Below are positions 41,700 through 55,620 of a stretch of DNA of 64,000 nucleotides, piece after piece (within the stretch, counting starts at the first letter, position 1; every line of letters begins with the position of its first letter). Both the position numbers and the translations under genes were made by a program. The stretch comes from Paraescarpia echinospica (Eukaryota; Annelida; Polychaeta; Sabellida; Siboglinidae), in contig JAHLWY010000259.1 in the NCBI GenBank assembly GCA_020002185.1, positions 1 through 64,000 of the forward strand, read 5' to 3'. Under the pieces are notes generated by a model. That model saw only the letters and a program-made list of their open reading frames with translations, ran no database searches and was not told the origin of the DNA.

Positions 41700-44600
41700 A
41701 TGGCTAACACCGTGAAAGAAAATTACTCACTCTCAAATTGTGATGACATGGATAACATATTTGAAACCTACAAATATACTGAACACAGCAGGTGTCATTT
41801 TGAAAAGGATGTCGACCCTGAAAATAATTATTACAACAACATATCAACATCTTGTAAATATTATACAGAACAACAATTCAATAATGAGGTAAACAGAAAT
41901 TATGATGGTGGTCTGTCTTTAGTACATTTTAATGCTAGAAGTCTGAGTACTAGCTTCAGCGATATACAAGATCTTCTCAAATCACTTAATGTAAAGTTTG
42001 ATATTATAGCAATAAGCGAAACGTGGCTGAGCAAGGACTCATCTCCTTTATATACGTTTAATGATTATGATGCTTTTCATGTTGTTAGAGACAACAGAAA
42101 AGGTGGAGGTGTGGTGATTTATGTTAACAAGAAGCTAAATGGGCGATTATGCGAAAAAAAGTCATTAATAGTTGATAACTTACTAGAATGTGTTGCTGTT
42201 GAATGTGAAATTAACCGACACAAAACTGCACTGATCAGTTGTGTATATAGGTGCCCTGGGTCTAACATGGTTTCATTTAATGACAATATTGAACAATTGT
42301 TTAGTCGTATACGTTGTACCAAAACCATATATGTATGTGGTGATTTCAATATAGATTTGTTTAAATGTGATAGTCATAGTGGAACCAAGCTATTTGTAGA
42401 TCTTATGTACAGTCTTGGTCTATACCCTTTATTAATAGACCTAGCAGAATTACTACTACCTCTGCAACCCTTATAGACAACATTTTTACTTCTGAACTTG
42501 AGTGCAAGATTGATAGTGGTCTATTAGTAAATGATATCAGTGATCATCTTCCTGTATTTACTCTGTGCCATTGTACTGTAAAACGTAACGTGAACGAACA
42601 TTCTAACAAGTGTATTCGTCATCTTAGCGAAGAAAACATCAATGCATTGAAGTGTAACTTAATGCAAAATTCTTAGCATACTGTTATCGGTAGTGAAAAT
42701 GCAAATATAGCATATGACAACTTTCTTCATGATTTTACACAAATGTACAACAAACATTGTCCTGTGTCAACTGTACGACCTAAAGTATTAACAATTATTT
42801 TTTACAAACCGTGGTTTACTAAAGGACTCAGAAACGCATGTATCAAGAAAAATCATTTGTATAAAGCATTTCTGTCATCCAGATCAATTATCTCGGAAAC
42901 TAGATATAAATCATATAAAAATAAATTAACAGGTATTCTCAGATCCACTAAGAAACAATATTATAGCAGTTTACTCGCACAGAAGAAAAATGACATTGCT
43001 GGCACCTGGAAAGTACTTAAAACTGTAATGGGAACACCTCGCTTAGGAAATCACTACCCAGATCAGTTTGTTAATGATGGCATAACCATTAGTAATAAGG
43101 AAGATGTAGCGAACATGTTTAACAATTATTTTACTAATATCGGTCCGGAGCTGTCAAAGGATATAACGGCACCAACAAATGTTTCTATTTATGACTACCT
43201 AGAAAACAGAAATAATAACAATTTATTTCTAACTCCAGTTAATGAAGTTATCCGAGCTGTGAACAATTGGGAAAGTAAAACATCCACAGATTGCGAAGAC
43301 ATAAGTATGCATTTGGTCAAAGAAGTTATTAACTCCATTGCAAAACCTATCACTTATATTTGTAATCTATCTTTCACTTCTGGAGTATTCCCGGAGAAAA
43401 TGAAAATAGCAAAGGTTATCCCACTCTTTAAATCTGGGGATAAGTATATGTGCACTAATTATAGGCCTATTTCACTATTACCACAATTCTCAAAAATATT
43501 ATAAAAATTGTTCAGTTCTCGTTTAGATAGCTTTATTACCAAACACAAACTAATAAACCCAAGCCAATATGGATTTCAACAAAATATGTCAACATGTCAC
43601 GCACTAATAGATCTTGTTGATGCAATAACCCAATCATTGGATGCAAAAAATATGCTATTGGTGTTTTTATCGATTTAAAAAAGGCATTTGACACTGTCAA
43701 TCACAAACTGTTATGTAAAAAAATGGAATTTCTTGGTATCCGTGGTGGGGCATTTAACTGGTTAAATAGTTATCTAGAAAACAGAAAACAATTTGTGTCC
43801 ATTGACAAATGTAATTCTACTGTGCGCAATATATCATGTGGTGTCCCACAGGGTTCGATCCTGGGCCCCAAACTATTCATTCTATACGTTAATGATATGT
43901 GTAACATATCTAATCTAGTAAAATACATTCTCTTTGCAGACGATGCTAATATCTTTTATGCAAATAGTAACATCAATAAACTAAACGAAACTGTATGTAA
44001 CGTTCTGGACCAAATGTATACATGGTTTGCAGTAAATAAATTAACTCTGAACATATCTAAAACCAATTATATGTTATTTGGAAATCGTATGCTAAACAAA
44101 GAAATTAATATCAAAATACAAAATGTTAATATCGAAAGAGTAAGGGTCACCAAGTTTTTGGGTGTGTTTATTGATGATCTACTAAATTGGAAAGCTCATA
44201 TAAAATACGTACAATCAAAGCTTTCAAAAAGTACAGCTATAATGCATAGATGCAGTCATCTACTTGATAGAAATAGTAGACGTATTCTATACAGTTCTCT
44301 CTTTTTGCCGTATTTAAATTATTGTGCAGAGATATGGGGAAACACGTACCCAACAAATACTAACTGTATTTTCTTATTACAAAAAAGAGTAATCCGCATT
44401 ATATTTGGTGCAAGATGGTTGGATCATACAAACTCACTTTTCCAACAATTACATGTTCTAAAATGTCCAGATATCATAGAACTGAAAACATCGTTATTTA
44501 TGTACAAAGCTTACTACAGCTGTTTGCCATCAAATATTCAGTGTTTGTTTACTAGACGGGAAATAGCATACTCAATGCGAGCTAATCATGACCTAGAACG

Positions 44601-44763
44601 ACAGAGAGTCTGTTCTACCATGCGATCAATGTCTCTTTGTGTAAAGGGAGTGCAATTATGGAATTCTCTATGTGATCATTTAAAAACTACTAATACTATT
44701 ACTGAATTTAAGCGCAAATGCAAGAACCTTTTATTTGAGAAATATCTGGTTGTGGAAACCTAA
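41700..44763 (+). pseudogene. Second non-LTR retrotransposon ORF (EN-RT), four lesions
   Basis: Begins at 41,700 and lacks PHD fingers. Endonuclease: LSLVHFNARSL (N78), IIAISETWL (E107), YVCGDFNIDLF, then a shifted frame with NDISDHLPVF. Reverse transcriptase: YRPISLLPQFSKIL, QYGFQQNMSTCHAL, VFIDLKKAFDTVNH (motif A), SCGVPQGSILGPKLFILYVN (motif B), LFADDANIFYA (motif C). It ends ..KCKNLLFEKYLVVET, stop 44,763. Lesions: a frameshift at ~42,428, TAG at 42,674-42,676, TAA at 43,502-43,504 (expected sense codon before KLFSSRLDSF), and a frameshift at ~43,648 in an A-run. It is therefore inactive as read. Clade assignment is to the CR1/L2/Rex-like group by motif spelling only. Confidence 0.88.
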
Positions 44764-45184
44764 ATAAAATCAAACACAAATGTAATCATGCCATTGAGGA
44801 AATTACAATATGTGTAAAGATGTGTACTTATGGCATACTTTAAATTTTGAATATGCACATATTCCATTGCATGTTTTCAATTATTGTAGCTAGATGGTTA
44901 GATGAATAGCAAATTCGAATAATATAATATAGATGTCTCAAAATACATGTATGTATGTATGTGAATATATGTATGTATATATGTGTGTATATGTGTGTAT
45001 ACATACATGTATATAATTATATATATAAATACATGTCAGGGGTAAATTTACACAAAAGTCAATGACTTCGTATTTACCCCCTTCAAACATTGTATATTCT
45101 CACTTGTATTATAGTTAAACTTGTTTGGTTGTCTTGTCTTGTATATTGTTATCAATGTTCTGAATAAACGTTCATTCAATTCAA
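44764..45184 (+). mobile_element. 3' UTR and tail of the second retrotransposon
   Basis: Follows the ORF. It contains a TATG/TG-rich tract at 44,945-45,030 and ends with AATAAACGTTCATTCAATTCAA, a short TTCAAT-type tail. The next base run (TGTTTTATCTTGTC) is already satellite sequence, so this is the element-satellite junction. Confidence 0.7.
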
Positions 45185-48100
45185 TGTTTTATCTTGTCTA
45201 ATGCAGTAGTACATTCAGTATTCACAAAACAAACATGTCCCATGTCAAAGTGATCGTAACAAATTCATGCATGTCACTCCAAAAAGGTATTTTCAAGTGC
45301 ACTCTTGGGGCGGACGGATCCTTAATGTGGTCTTACCCCAAATTGATGTCCTGCATGTTACAAATCTTCATGAAGGCTAGTCTGATATCAAGCTACACCC
45401 ATAATTAGATTAACCATAAAGGAGAATGTATGTTACCCTTACATCTCCGTCAAGTAAGTTTCAAGAAAATTGTACGTAAGTTACGGGTGTGAAAACTCAT
45501 TCCAATTTGATGTTTTATCTTGTCTAATGCAGTAGTACATTCAGTATTCACAAAACAAACATGTCCCATGTCAAAGTGATCGAAACAAATTCACGCATAT
45601 CACTCCAAAACGGTATTTTCAAGTGCACTCTTGGGGCGGACGGATCCTTAATGTGGTCTTACCCCAAATTGATATCCTTCATGTTACAAATCTTCACGAA
45701 GGCTAGTCTGCTATCAAGCTTCACCCATAACTAAATTAACCACAAAGGGGAATGTATGTTACCGTTTCAACTCTGTCACGTAAGTTACACGAAAATTGTA
45801 CGTAAGTTAGGGTGTGAAAACTCATTCCCATTTGGTGTTTTATCTGGTCTAATGCAGTAGTACATTCATTATTCACAAAACAAATATGTCTCATGTCAAA
45901 GTGATCGAAAAAAATTCACACATATATCACTCCAAAACGGTATTTTCAAGTGCACTCTTGCGGCGGACGGATCCTTAATGTGGTCTTACCCCAAATTGAT
46001 GTCCTGCATGTTACAAAACTTCACGAAGACTAGTCTGCTATCAAGCTACACCCATAACTAGATTAACCACAAAGGGGAATGTATGTTACCCTTACTTCTC
46101 CGTCATGTAAGTTTCAAGAAAATTGTACGTAAGTTACGGGTGTGAAAACTCATTCCAATTTGATGTTTTATCTTGTCTAATGCAGTAGTACATTCAGTAT
46201 TCACAAAACAAACATGTCCCATGTCAAAGTGATCGAAACAAATTCACGCATATCACTCCAAAACGGTATTTTCAAGTGCACTCTTGGGGCGGACGGATCC
46301 TTAATGTGGTCTTACCCCAAATTGATGTCCTTCATGTTACAAATCTTCACGAAGGCTAGTCTGATATCAAGCTTCACCCATAACTAGATTAACCACAAAG
46401 GGGAATGTATGTTACCGTTTCATCTCCGTCACGTAAGTTACACGAAAATTGTACGTAAGTTAGGGTGTGAAAACTCATTCCCATTTGGTGTTTTATCTGG
46501 TCTAATGCAGTATTACATTCATTATTCACAAAACAAATATGTCTCATGTCAAAGTGATCGAAAAAATTCACGCATATATCACTCCAAAACGGTATTTTCA
46601 AGTGCACTCTTGCGGCGGACGGATCCTTAATGTGGTCTTACCCCAAATTGATGTCCTGCATGTTACAAATCTTCACGAAGACTAGTCTGCTATCAAGCTA
46701 CACCCATAACTAGATTAACCACAAAGGGGAATGTATGTTACCCTTACATCTCCGTCAAGTAAGTTTCAAGAAAATTGTACGTAAGTTACGGGTGTGAAAA
46801 CTCATTCCAATTTGATGTTTTATCTTGTCTAATGTAGTAGTACATTCAGTATTCACAAAACAAAACATGTCCCATATCAAAGTGATCGAAACAAATTCAC
46901 GCATATCACTCCAAAAATTGTATTTTCAAGTGCACTCTTTGGGCGGACGGATCCTTAATGTGGTCTTACCCCAAATTGATGTCCTGCATGTTACAAATCT
47001 TCACGAAGACTAGTCTGCTATCAAGCTAGACCCATAACTAGATTAACCACAAAGGGGAATGTATGTTACCCTTACATCTCCGTCAAGTAAGTTTCAAGAA
47101 AATTGTACGTAAGTTACGGGTGTGAAAACTCATTCCAATTTGATGTTTTATCTTGTCTAATGCAGTAGTACATTCAGTATTCACAAACCAAACATGTCCC
47201 ATGTCAAAGTGATCGAAACAAATTCACGCATATCACTCCAAAACGGTATTTTCAAGTTCACTCTTGGAGCGGACGGATCCTTAATGTGGTCTTACCCCAA
47301 ATTGATGTCCTTCATGTTACAAATCTTCACGAAGGCTAGTCTGATATCAAGCTTCACCCATAACTAGATTAACCACAAAGGGGAATGTATGTTACCGTTT
47401 CATCTCCGTCACGTAAGTTACACGAAAATTGTACGTAAGTTAGGGTGTGAAAACTCATTCCCATTTGGTGTTTTATCTGGTCTAATGCAGTATTACATTC
47501 ATTATTCACAAAACAAATATGTCTCATGTCAAAGTGATCGAAAAAAATTCACGCATATATCACTCCAAAACGGTATTTTCAAGTGCACTCTTGCGGCGGA
47601 CGGATCCTTAATGTGGTCTTACCCCAAATTGATGTCCTGCATGTTACAAATCTTCACGAAGACTAGTCTGCTATCAAGCTACACCGATAACTAGATTAAC
47701 CACAACGGGGTATGTACGTTACCCTTACATCTCCGTCAAGAAAGTTATAAGAAAATTGTACGTAAGTTACGGGTGTGAAAACTAATTCCAATTTGATGTT
47801 TTATCTTGTCTAATGCAGTAGTACATTCAGTATTCACAAAACAAACATGTCCCATGTCAAAGTGATCGAAACAAATTCACGCATATCACTCCAAAACGGT
47901 ATTTTCAAGTGCACTCTTTGGGCGGACGGATCCTTAATGTGGTCTTACCCCAAATTGATGTCATTCATGTTACAAATCTTCACGAAGGCTAGTCTGATAT
48001 CAAGCTTCACCCATAACTAGATTAACCACAAAGGGGAATGTATGTTACCGTTTCATCTCCGTCACGTAAGTTACACGAAAATTGTACCTAAGTTAGGGTG

Positions 48101-50639
48101 TGAAAACTGATTCCCATTTGGTATTTTATCTGGTCTAATGCAGTATTACATTCATTATTCACAAAACAAATATGTCTCATGTTAAAGTGATCGAAAAAAA
48201 TTCACGCATATATCACTCCAAAACGGTATTTTCAAGTGCACTCTTGGGGCGGACGGATCCTTAATGTGGTCTTACCCCAAATTGATGTCCTGCATGTTAC
48301 AAGTCTTCACGAAGACTAGTCTGCTATCAAGCTACAACGATAACTAGATTAACCACAAAGGGGTATATATGTTACCCTTACATCTCTGTCAAGTAAGTTA
48401 CACGAAAATTTTACGTAAGTTAGGGTGTGAAAACTCATTCCCATTCGGTGTTTTATCTGGTCTAATGCAGAAGTACATCCATTATTCACAAAACAAATAT
48501 GTCCCATGTCAAAGTGATCGATACAAATTCACGCATATATCACTCCAAAACGGTATGTTTAAGTGCAATCTTGGGGCGGACGGATCCTTAATGTGGTCTT
48601 ACCCCAAATTGATGTCCTGCGTGTTACAAATCTTCACGAAGACTAGTCTGCTATCAAGCTAAATCCATAACTAGATTAACCACAAAGGGGAATGTATGTT
48701 ACCGTTTCATCTCCGTCACGTAAGTTACAAGAAAATTGTACGTTAAGCTATGGGTGTGAAAACTCATTCCAATTTGATGTTTTATCTTGTCTAATGTAGT
48801 AGTACATTCAGTATTCACAAAACAAAACATGTCCCATATCAAAGTGATCGAAACAAATTCACGCATATCACTCCAAAAATGGTATTTTCAAGTGCACTCT
48901 TTGGGCGGACGGATCCTTAATGTGGTCTTACCCCAAATTGATGTCCTGCATGTTACAAATCTTCTCGAAGACTAGTCTGCTATCAAGCTACACCCATAAC
49001 TAGATTAACCACAAAGGGGAATGTATGTTACCCTTACATCTCCGTCAAGTAAGTTTCAAGAAAATTGTACGTAAGTTACGGGTGTGAAAACTCATTCCAA
49101 TTTGATGTTTTATCTTGTCTAATGCAGTAGTACATTCAGTATTCACAAAACAAACATGTCCCATGTCAAAGTGATCGAAACAAATTCACGCATATCACTC
49201 CAAAACGGTATTTTCAAGTGCACTCTTGGGGCGGACGGATCCTTAATGTGGTCTTACCCCAAATTGATGTCCTTCATGTTACAAATCTTCACGAAGGCTA
49301 GTCTGATATCAAGCTTCACCCATAACTAGATTAACCACAAAGGGGAATGTATGTTACCGTTTCATCTCCGTCACGTAAGTTACACGAAAATTGTACTTAA
49401 GTTAGGGTGTGAAAACTCATTCCCATTTGGTGTTTTATCTGGTCTAATGCAGTATTACATTAATTATTCACAAAACAAATATGTCTCATGTCAAAGTGAT
49501 CGAAACAAATTCACGCATATCACTCCAAAAATGGTATTTTCAAGTGCACTCTTGGGGCGGACGGATCCTTAATGTGGTCTTACCCCAAATTGATGTCCTG
49601 CATGTTACAAATCTTCACGAAGACTAGTCTGCTATCAAGCTACACCCATAACTAGATTAACCACAAAGGGGAATGTATGTTACCCTTACATCTCCGTCAA
49701 ATAAGTTTCAAGAAAATTGTACGTAAGTTACGGGTGTGAAAACTCATTCCAATTTGATGTTTTATCTTGTCTAATGCAGTAGTACATTCAGTATTCACAA
49801 AACAAACATGTCCCATGTCAAAGTGATCGAAACAAATTCACGCATATCACTCCAAAACGGTATTTTCAAATGCACTCTTGGGGCGGACGGATCCTTAATG
49901 TGGTCTTACCCCAAATTGATGTCCTTCATGTTACAAATCTTCACGAAGGCTAGTCTGATATCAAGCTTCACCCATAACTAGATTAACCACAAAGGGGAAT
50001 GTATGTTACCGTTTCATCTCCGTCACGTAAGTTACACGAAAATTGTACGTAAGTTAGGGTGTGAAAACTCATTCCCATTTGGTGTTTTATCTGGTCTAAT
50101 GCAGTAGTACATTCATTATTCACAAAACAAATATGTCTCATGTCAAAGTGATCGAAAAAAATTCACGCATATATCACTCCAAAACGGTATTTTCAAGTGC
50201 ACTCTTGCGGCAGACGGATCCTTAATGTGGTCTTACCCCAAATTGATGTGCTGCATGTTACAAATCTTCACGAAGACTAGTCTGCTATCAAGCCACACCG
50301 ATAACTAGATTAACCACAACGGGGTATGTACGTTACCCTTACATCTCCGTCAATAAAGTTATAAGAAAATTGTACGTAAGTTACGGGTGTGAAAACTCAT
50401 TCCAATTTAATGTTTTATCTTGTCTAATGCAGTAGTACATTCAGTATTCACAAAACAAACATGTCTCATGTCAAAGTGATCGAAAAAAATTCACACATAT
50501 ATCACTCCAAAACGGTATTTTCAAGTGCACTCTTGCGGCGGACGGATCCTTAATGTGGTCTTACCCCAAATTGATGTCCTGCATGTTACAAATCTTCACG
50601 AAGACTAGTCTGCTATCAAGCTACACCCATAACTAGATT

Positions 50640-53600
50640 AACCACAAAGGGGAATGTATGTTACCCTTACATCTCCGTCAAGTAAGTTTCAAGAAAATTG
50701 TACGTAAATTACGGGTGTGAAAACTCATTCCAATTTGATGTTTTATCTTGTCTAATGCAGTAATACATTCAGTATTCACAAAACAAACATGTCCGATGTC
50801 AAAGTGATCGAAACAAATTCACGCATATCACTCCAAAACGGTATTTTCAAGTGCACTCTTGGGGCGGACGGATCCTTAATGTGGTCTTACCCCAAATTGA
50901 TGTCCTTCATGTTACAAATCTTCACGAAGGCTAGTCTGATATCAAGCTACACCCATAACTAGATTAACCACAAAGGGGAATGTATGTTACCCTTACATCT
51001 CCGTCACGTAAGTTACACGAAAATTGTACGTAAGTTAGGGTGTGAAAACTCATTCCCATTTGGTGTTTTATCTGGTCTAATGCAGTATTACATTCATTAT
51101 TCACAAAACAAATATGTCTGATGTCAAAGTGATCGAAAAAAATTCACGCATATATCACTCCAAAACGGTATTTTCAAGTGCACTCTTGCGGCGGACGGAT
51201 CTTTAATGTGGTCTTTCCCCAAATTGATGTCCTGCATGTTACAAATCTTCATGAAGGCTAGTCTGCTATCAAGCTACACCCATATCTAGATTAACCACAA
51301 AGGGGAATGTATGTTACCCTTACATCTCCTTCAAGTAAGTTTCAAGAAAATTGTAGGTAAGTTACGGGTGTGAAAACTCATTCCAATTTGATGTTTTATT
51401 TTGCCTAATGCAGTAGTACATTCAGTATTCACAAAACAAACATGTCCCATATCAAAGTGATCGAAAAAAATTCACGCATATCACTCCAAAACGGTATTTT
51501 CAAGTGCACTCTTTGGGCGGGCGGATCCTTAATGTGGTCTTACCCTAAATTGATTTCCTGCATGTTATAAATCTTCACGAAGGGTAGTCTGATATCAAGC
51601 TTCATCCATAACTAGATTAACCACAAAGTGGAATTTATGTTACCGTTTCATCTCCGTCACGTAAGTTACACGAAAATTGTACGTAAGTTATGGGTGTGAA
51701 AACTCATACCCATTTGATGTTGTATCTTGTCTAATGCAGTAGTACATTCAGTATTCACAAAAGAAACATGTCCTATGTCAAAGTGATTCAAACAAATTTA
51801 CGCATATCACTCCAAAAATTGTATTTTCAAGTGCACTCTTTGGGCGGACGGATCATTAATGTGGTCTTTCCCCAAATTGATGTCCTGCACGTTACAAATT
51901 TTCATGAAGGGTAGTCTGCTATCAAGCTACACACATAACTAGATTAACCACAAAGGGGAATGTATGTTACCCTTACATCTCAGTCACGTAAGTAACAAGA
52001 AAATTGTACGTAAGTTATCGGTGTGAAAACTCATTCCAATTTGATGTTTTATTTTGCCTAATGCAGTAGTACAATCAGTATTCACAAAACAAACATGTCC
52101 CATGTCAAAGTGATCGAAACAAATTCACGCATATCACTCCAAAACGGTATTTTCAAGTGCACTCTTGGGTCGGACTGATCCTTAATGTGGACTTACTCCA
52201 AATTGATGTCCTACATGTTACAAATCTTCACGAAGGCTAGTCTGATATCAAGCTTCACCCATAACTAGATTAACCCCAAGGGGGAATGTATGTTACCATT
52301 TCATCTCCGTCACGTAAGTTACACGAAAATTGTACGTAAGTTAGGGTGTGAAAACTCATTCCCATTTGGTGTTTTATCTGGTCTAATGCAGTATTACATT
52401 CATTAATCACAAAACAAATATGTCTCATGTCAAAGTGATCGAAAAAAATTCACGCATATATCACTCCAAAACGGTATTTTCAAATGCACTCTTGCAGCGG
52501 ACGGATCCTTAATGTGGTCTTACCCCAAATTGATGTCCTGCATGTTACAAATCTTCACGAAGACTAGTCTGCTATCAAGCCACACCGATAATTAGATTAA
52601 CCACAACGGGGTATGTACGTTACCCTTACATCTCCGTCAATAAAGTTATAAGAAAATTGTACGTAAGTTACGGGTGTGAAAACTCATTCCAATTTGATGT
52701 TTTATCTTGTCTAATGCAGTAGTACATTCAGTATTCACAAAACAAACATGTCCCATGTCAAAGTGATCGAAACAAATTTACGCATGTCACTCCAAAACGG
52801 TATTTTCAAGTGCACTCTTGGGGCTGATGGATCCTTAATGTGGTCTTACCCTAAATTGATGTCCTGCATGTTACAAACCTTCATGAAGGCTAGTCTGATA
52901 TCAAGCTTCACCCATAACTAGATTAACCACAAAGGGGAATGTATGTTACCCTTACATCTCCGTCAAGTAAGTTTCTAGAAAATTGTACGTAAGTTACGGG
53001 TGTGAAAACTCATTCCAATTTGATGTTTTATTTTGCCTAATGCAGTAGTACAATCTGTACTCACAAAACAAACATGTCCCATATCAAAGTGATCAAAAAA
53101 ATTCACGCATATCACTCCAAAACGGTATTTTCAAGTGCACTCTTGGGGCGGATGGATCCTTAATGTGGTCTTACCCTAAATTGATGTCCTGCATGTTACA
53201 AATCTTCACGAAGGGTAGTCTGATATCAAGCTACACCCATATCTAGATCAACCACAAAGGGGAATGTATGTTACCCTTACATCTCAGTCACGTAAGTAAC
53301 AAGAAAATTGTACGTAAGTTATCGGTGTGAAAACTCATTCCAATTTGATGTTTTTTCTTGTCTAATGCAGTAGTACATTCAGTATTCACAAAACAAACAT
53401 GTCCCATGTCAAAGTGATCGAAACAAATTCACGCATATCACTCCAAAACTGTATTTTCAAGTGCACTCTTGGGGCGGACTGATCCTTAATGTGGTCTTAC
53501 CCCAAATTGATGTCCTTCATGTTACAAATCTTCAAGAAGGCTAGTCTGATATCAAGCTTCACCCATAACTAGATTAACCACAAAGGGGAATGTATGTTAC

Positions 53601-55620
53601 CGTTTCATCTCCGTCAAGTAAGTTACACGAAAACTGTACGTAAGTTAGGGTGTGAAAACTCATTCCCATTTGGTGTTTTATCTGGTCTAATGCAGAATTA
53701 CATTCATTATTCACAAAACAAATATGTCTCATGTCAAAGTGATCGAAAAAAATTCACGCATATATCACTCCAAAACGGTATTTTCAAGTACACTCTTGCG
53801 GCGGACGGATCCTTAATGTGGTCTTACCCCAAATTGATGTCCTGCATGTTACAAATCTTCACGAAGACTAGTCTGATATCAAGCCACACCGATAACTAGA
53901 TTAACCACAACGGGGTATGTACGTTACCCTTACATCTCCGTCAATAAAGTTATAAGAAAACTGTACGTAAGTTACGGGTTTGAAAACTCATTCCAATTTG
54001 ATGTTTGATCTTGTCTAATGCAGTAGTACATTCAGTATTCACAAAACAAACATGTCCCATGTCAAAGTGATCGAAACAAATTTACGCATGTCACTCCAAA
54101 ACGGTATTTTCAAGTGCACTCTTGGGGCGGATGGATCCTTAATGTGGTCTTACCCTAAATTGATGTCCTGCATGTTACAAATCTTCATGAAGGCTAGTCT
54201 GATATCAAGCTACACCCATAACTAGATTAACCACAAAGGGGAATGTATGTTACCCTTACATCTCCGTCAAGTAAGTTTCAAGAAAATTGTACGTAAATTA
54301 CGGGTGTGAAAACTCATTCCAATTTGATGTTTTATCTTGTCTAATGCAGTAATACATTCAGTATTCACAAAACAAACATGTCCGATGTCAAAGTGATCGA
54401 AACAAATTCACGCATATCACTCCAAAACGGTATTTTCAAGTGCACTCTTGGGGCGGACGGATCCTTAATGTGGTCTTACCCCAAATTGATGTCCTTCATG
54501 TTACAAATCTTCACGAAGGCTAGTCTGATATCAAGCTTCACCCATAACTAGATTAACCACAAAGGGGAATGTATGTTACCGTTTCATCTCCGTCACGTAA
54601 GTTACACGAAAATTGTACGTAAGTTAGGGTGTGAAAACTCATTCCCATTTGGTGTTTTATCTGGTCTAATGCAGTATTACATTCATTATTCACAAAACAA
54701 ATATGTCTGATGTCAAAGTGATCGAAAAAAATTCACGCATATATCACTCCAAAACGGTATTTTCAAGTGCACTCTTGCGGCGGACGGATCTTTAATGTGG
54801 TCTTTCCCCAAATTGATGTCCTGCATGTTACAAATCTTCATGAAGGCTAGTCTGCTATCAAGCTACACCCATATCTAGATTAACCACAAAGGGGAATGTA
54901 TGTTACCCTTACATCTCCTTCAAGTAAGTTTCAAGAAAATTGTAGGTAAGTTACGGGTGTGAAAACTCATTCCAATTTGATGTTTTATTTTGCCTAATGC
55001 AGTAGTACATTCAGTATTCACAAAACAAACATGTCCCATATCAAAGTGATCGAAAAAAATTCACGCATATCACTCCAAAACGGTATTTTCAAGTGCACTC
55101 TTTGGGCGGGCGGATCCTTAATGTGGTCTTACCCTAAATTGATTTCCTGCATGTTATAAATCTTCACGAAGGGTAGTCTGATATCAAGCTTCATCCATAA
55201 CTAGATTAACCACAAAGTGGAATTTATGTTACCGTTTCATCTCCGTCACGTAAGTTACACGAAAATTGTACGTAAGTTATGGGTGTGAAAACTCATACCC
55301 ATTTGATGTTGTATCTTGTCTAATGCAGTAGTACATTCAGTATTCACAAAAGAAACATGTCCTATGTCAAAGTGATCGAAACAAATTTACGCATATCACT
55401 CCAAAAATTGTATTTTCAAGTGCACTCTTTGGGCGGACGGATCATTAATGTGGTCTTTCCCCAAATTGATGTCCTGCACGTTACAAATTTTCATAAAGGG
55501 TAGTCTGCTATCAAGCTACACACATAACTAGATTAACCACAAAGGGGAATGTATGTTACCCTTACATCTCAGTCACGTAAGTAACAAGAAAATTGTACGT
55601 AAGTTATCGGTGTGAAAACT
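50640..55620. repeat. Higher-order block: 11-monomer period (3589 bp)
   Basis: Private variants recur at a fixed offset. ACATGTCCGATGTC is at 50,789 and again 3589 bp later at ~54,378, and the run that follows is the same in both: GATCTTTAATGTGGTCTTTCC, then GGGCGGGCGGATCC with TTATAAATCTTC, then GTTGTATCTTG, then GATCATTAATG. About 1.5-2 kb of the two copies agree almost base for base. 3589/326 = 11.0 units. Confidence 0.85.
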
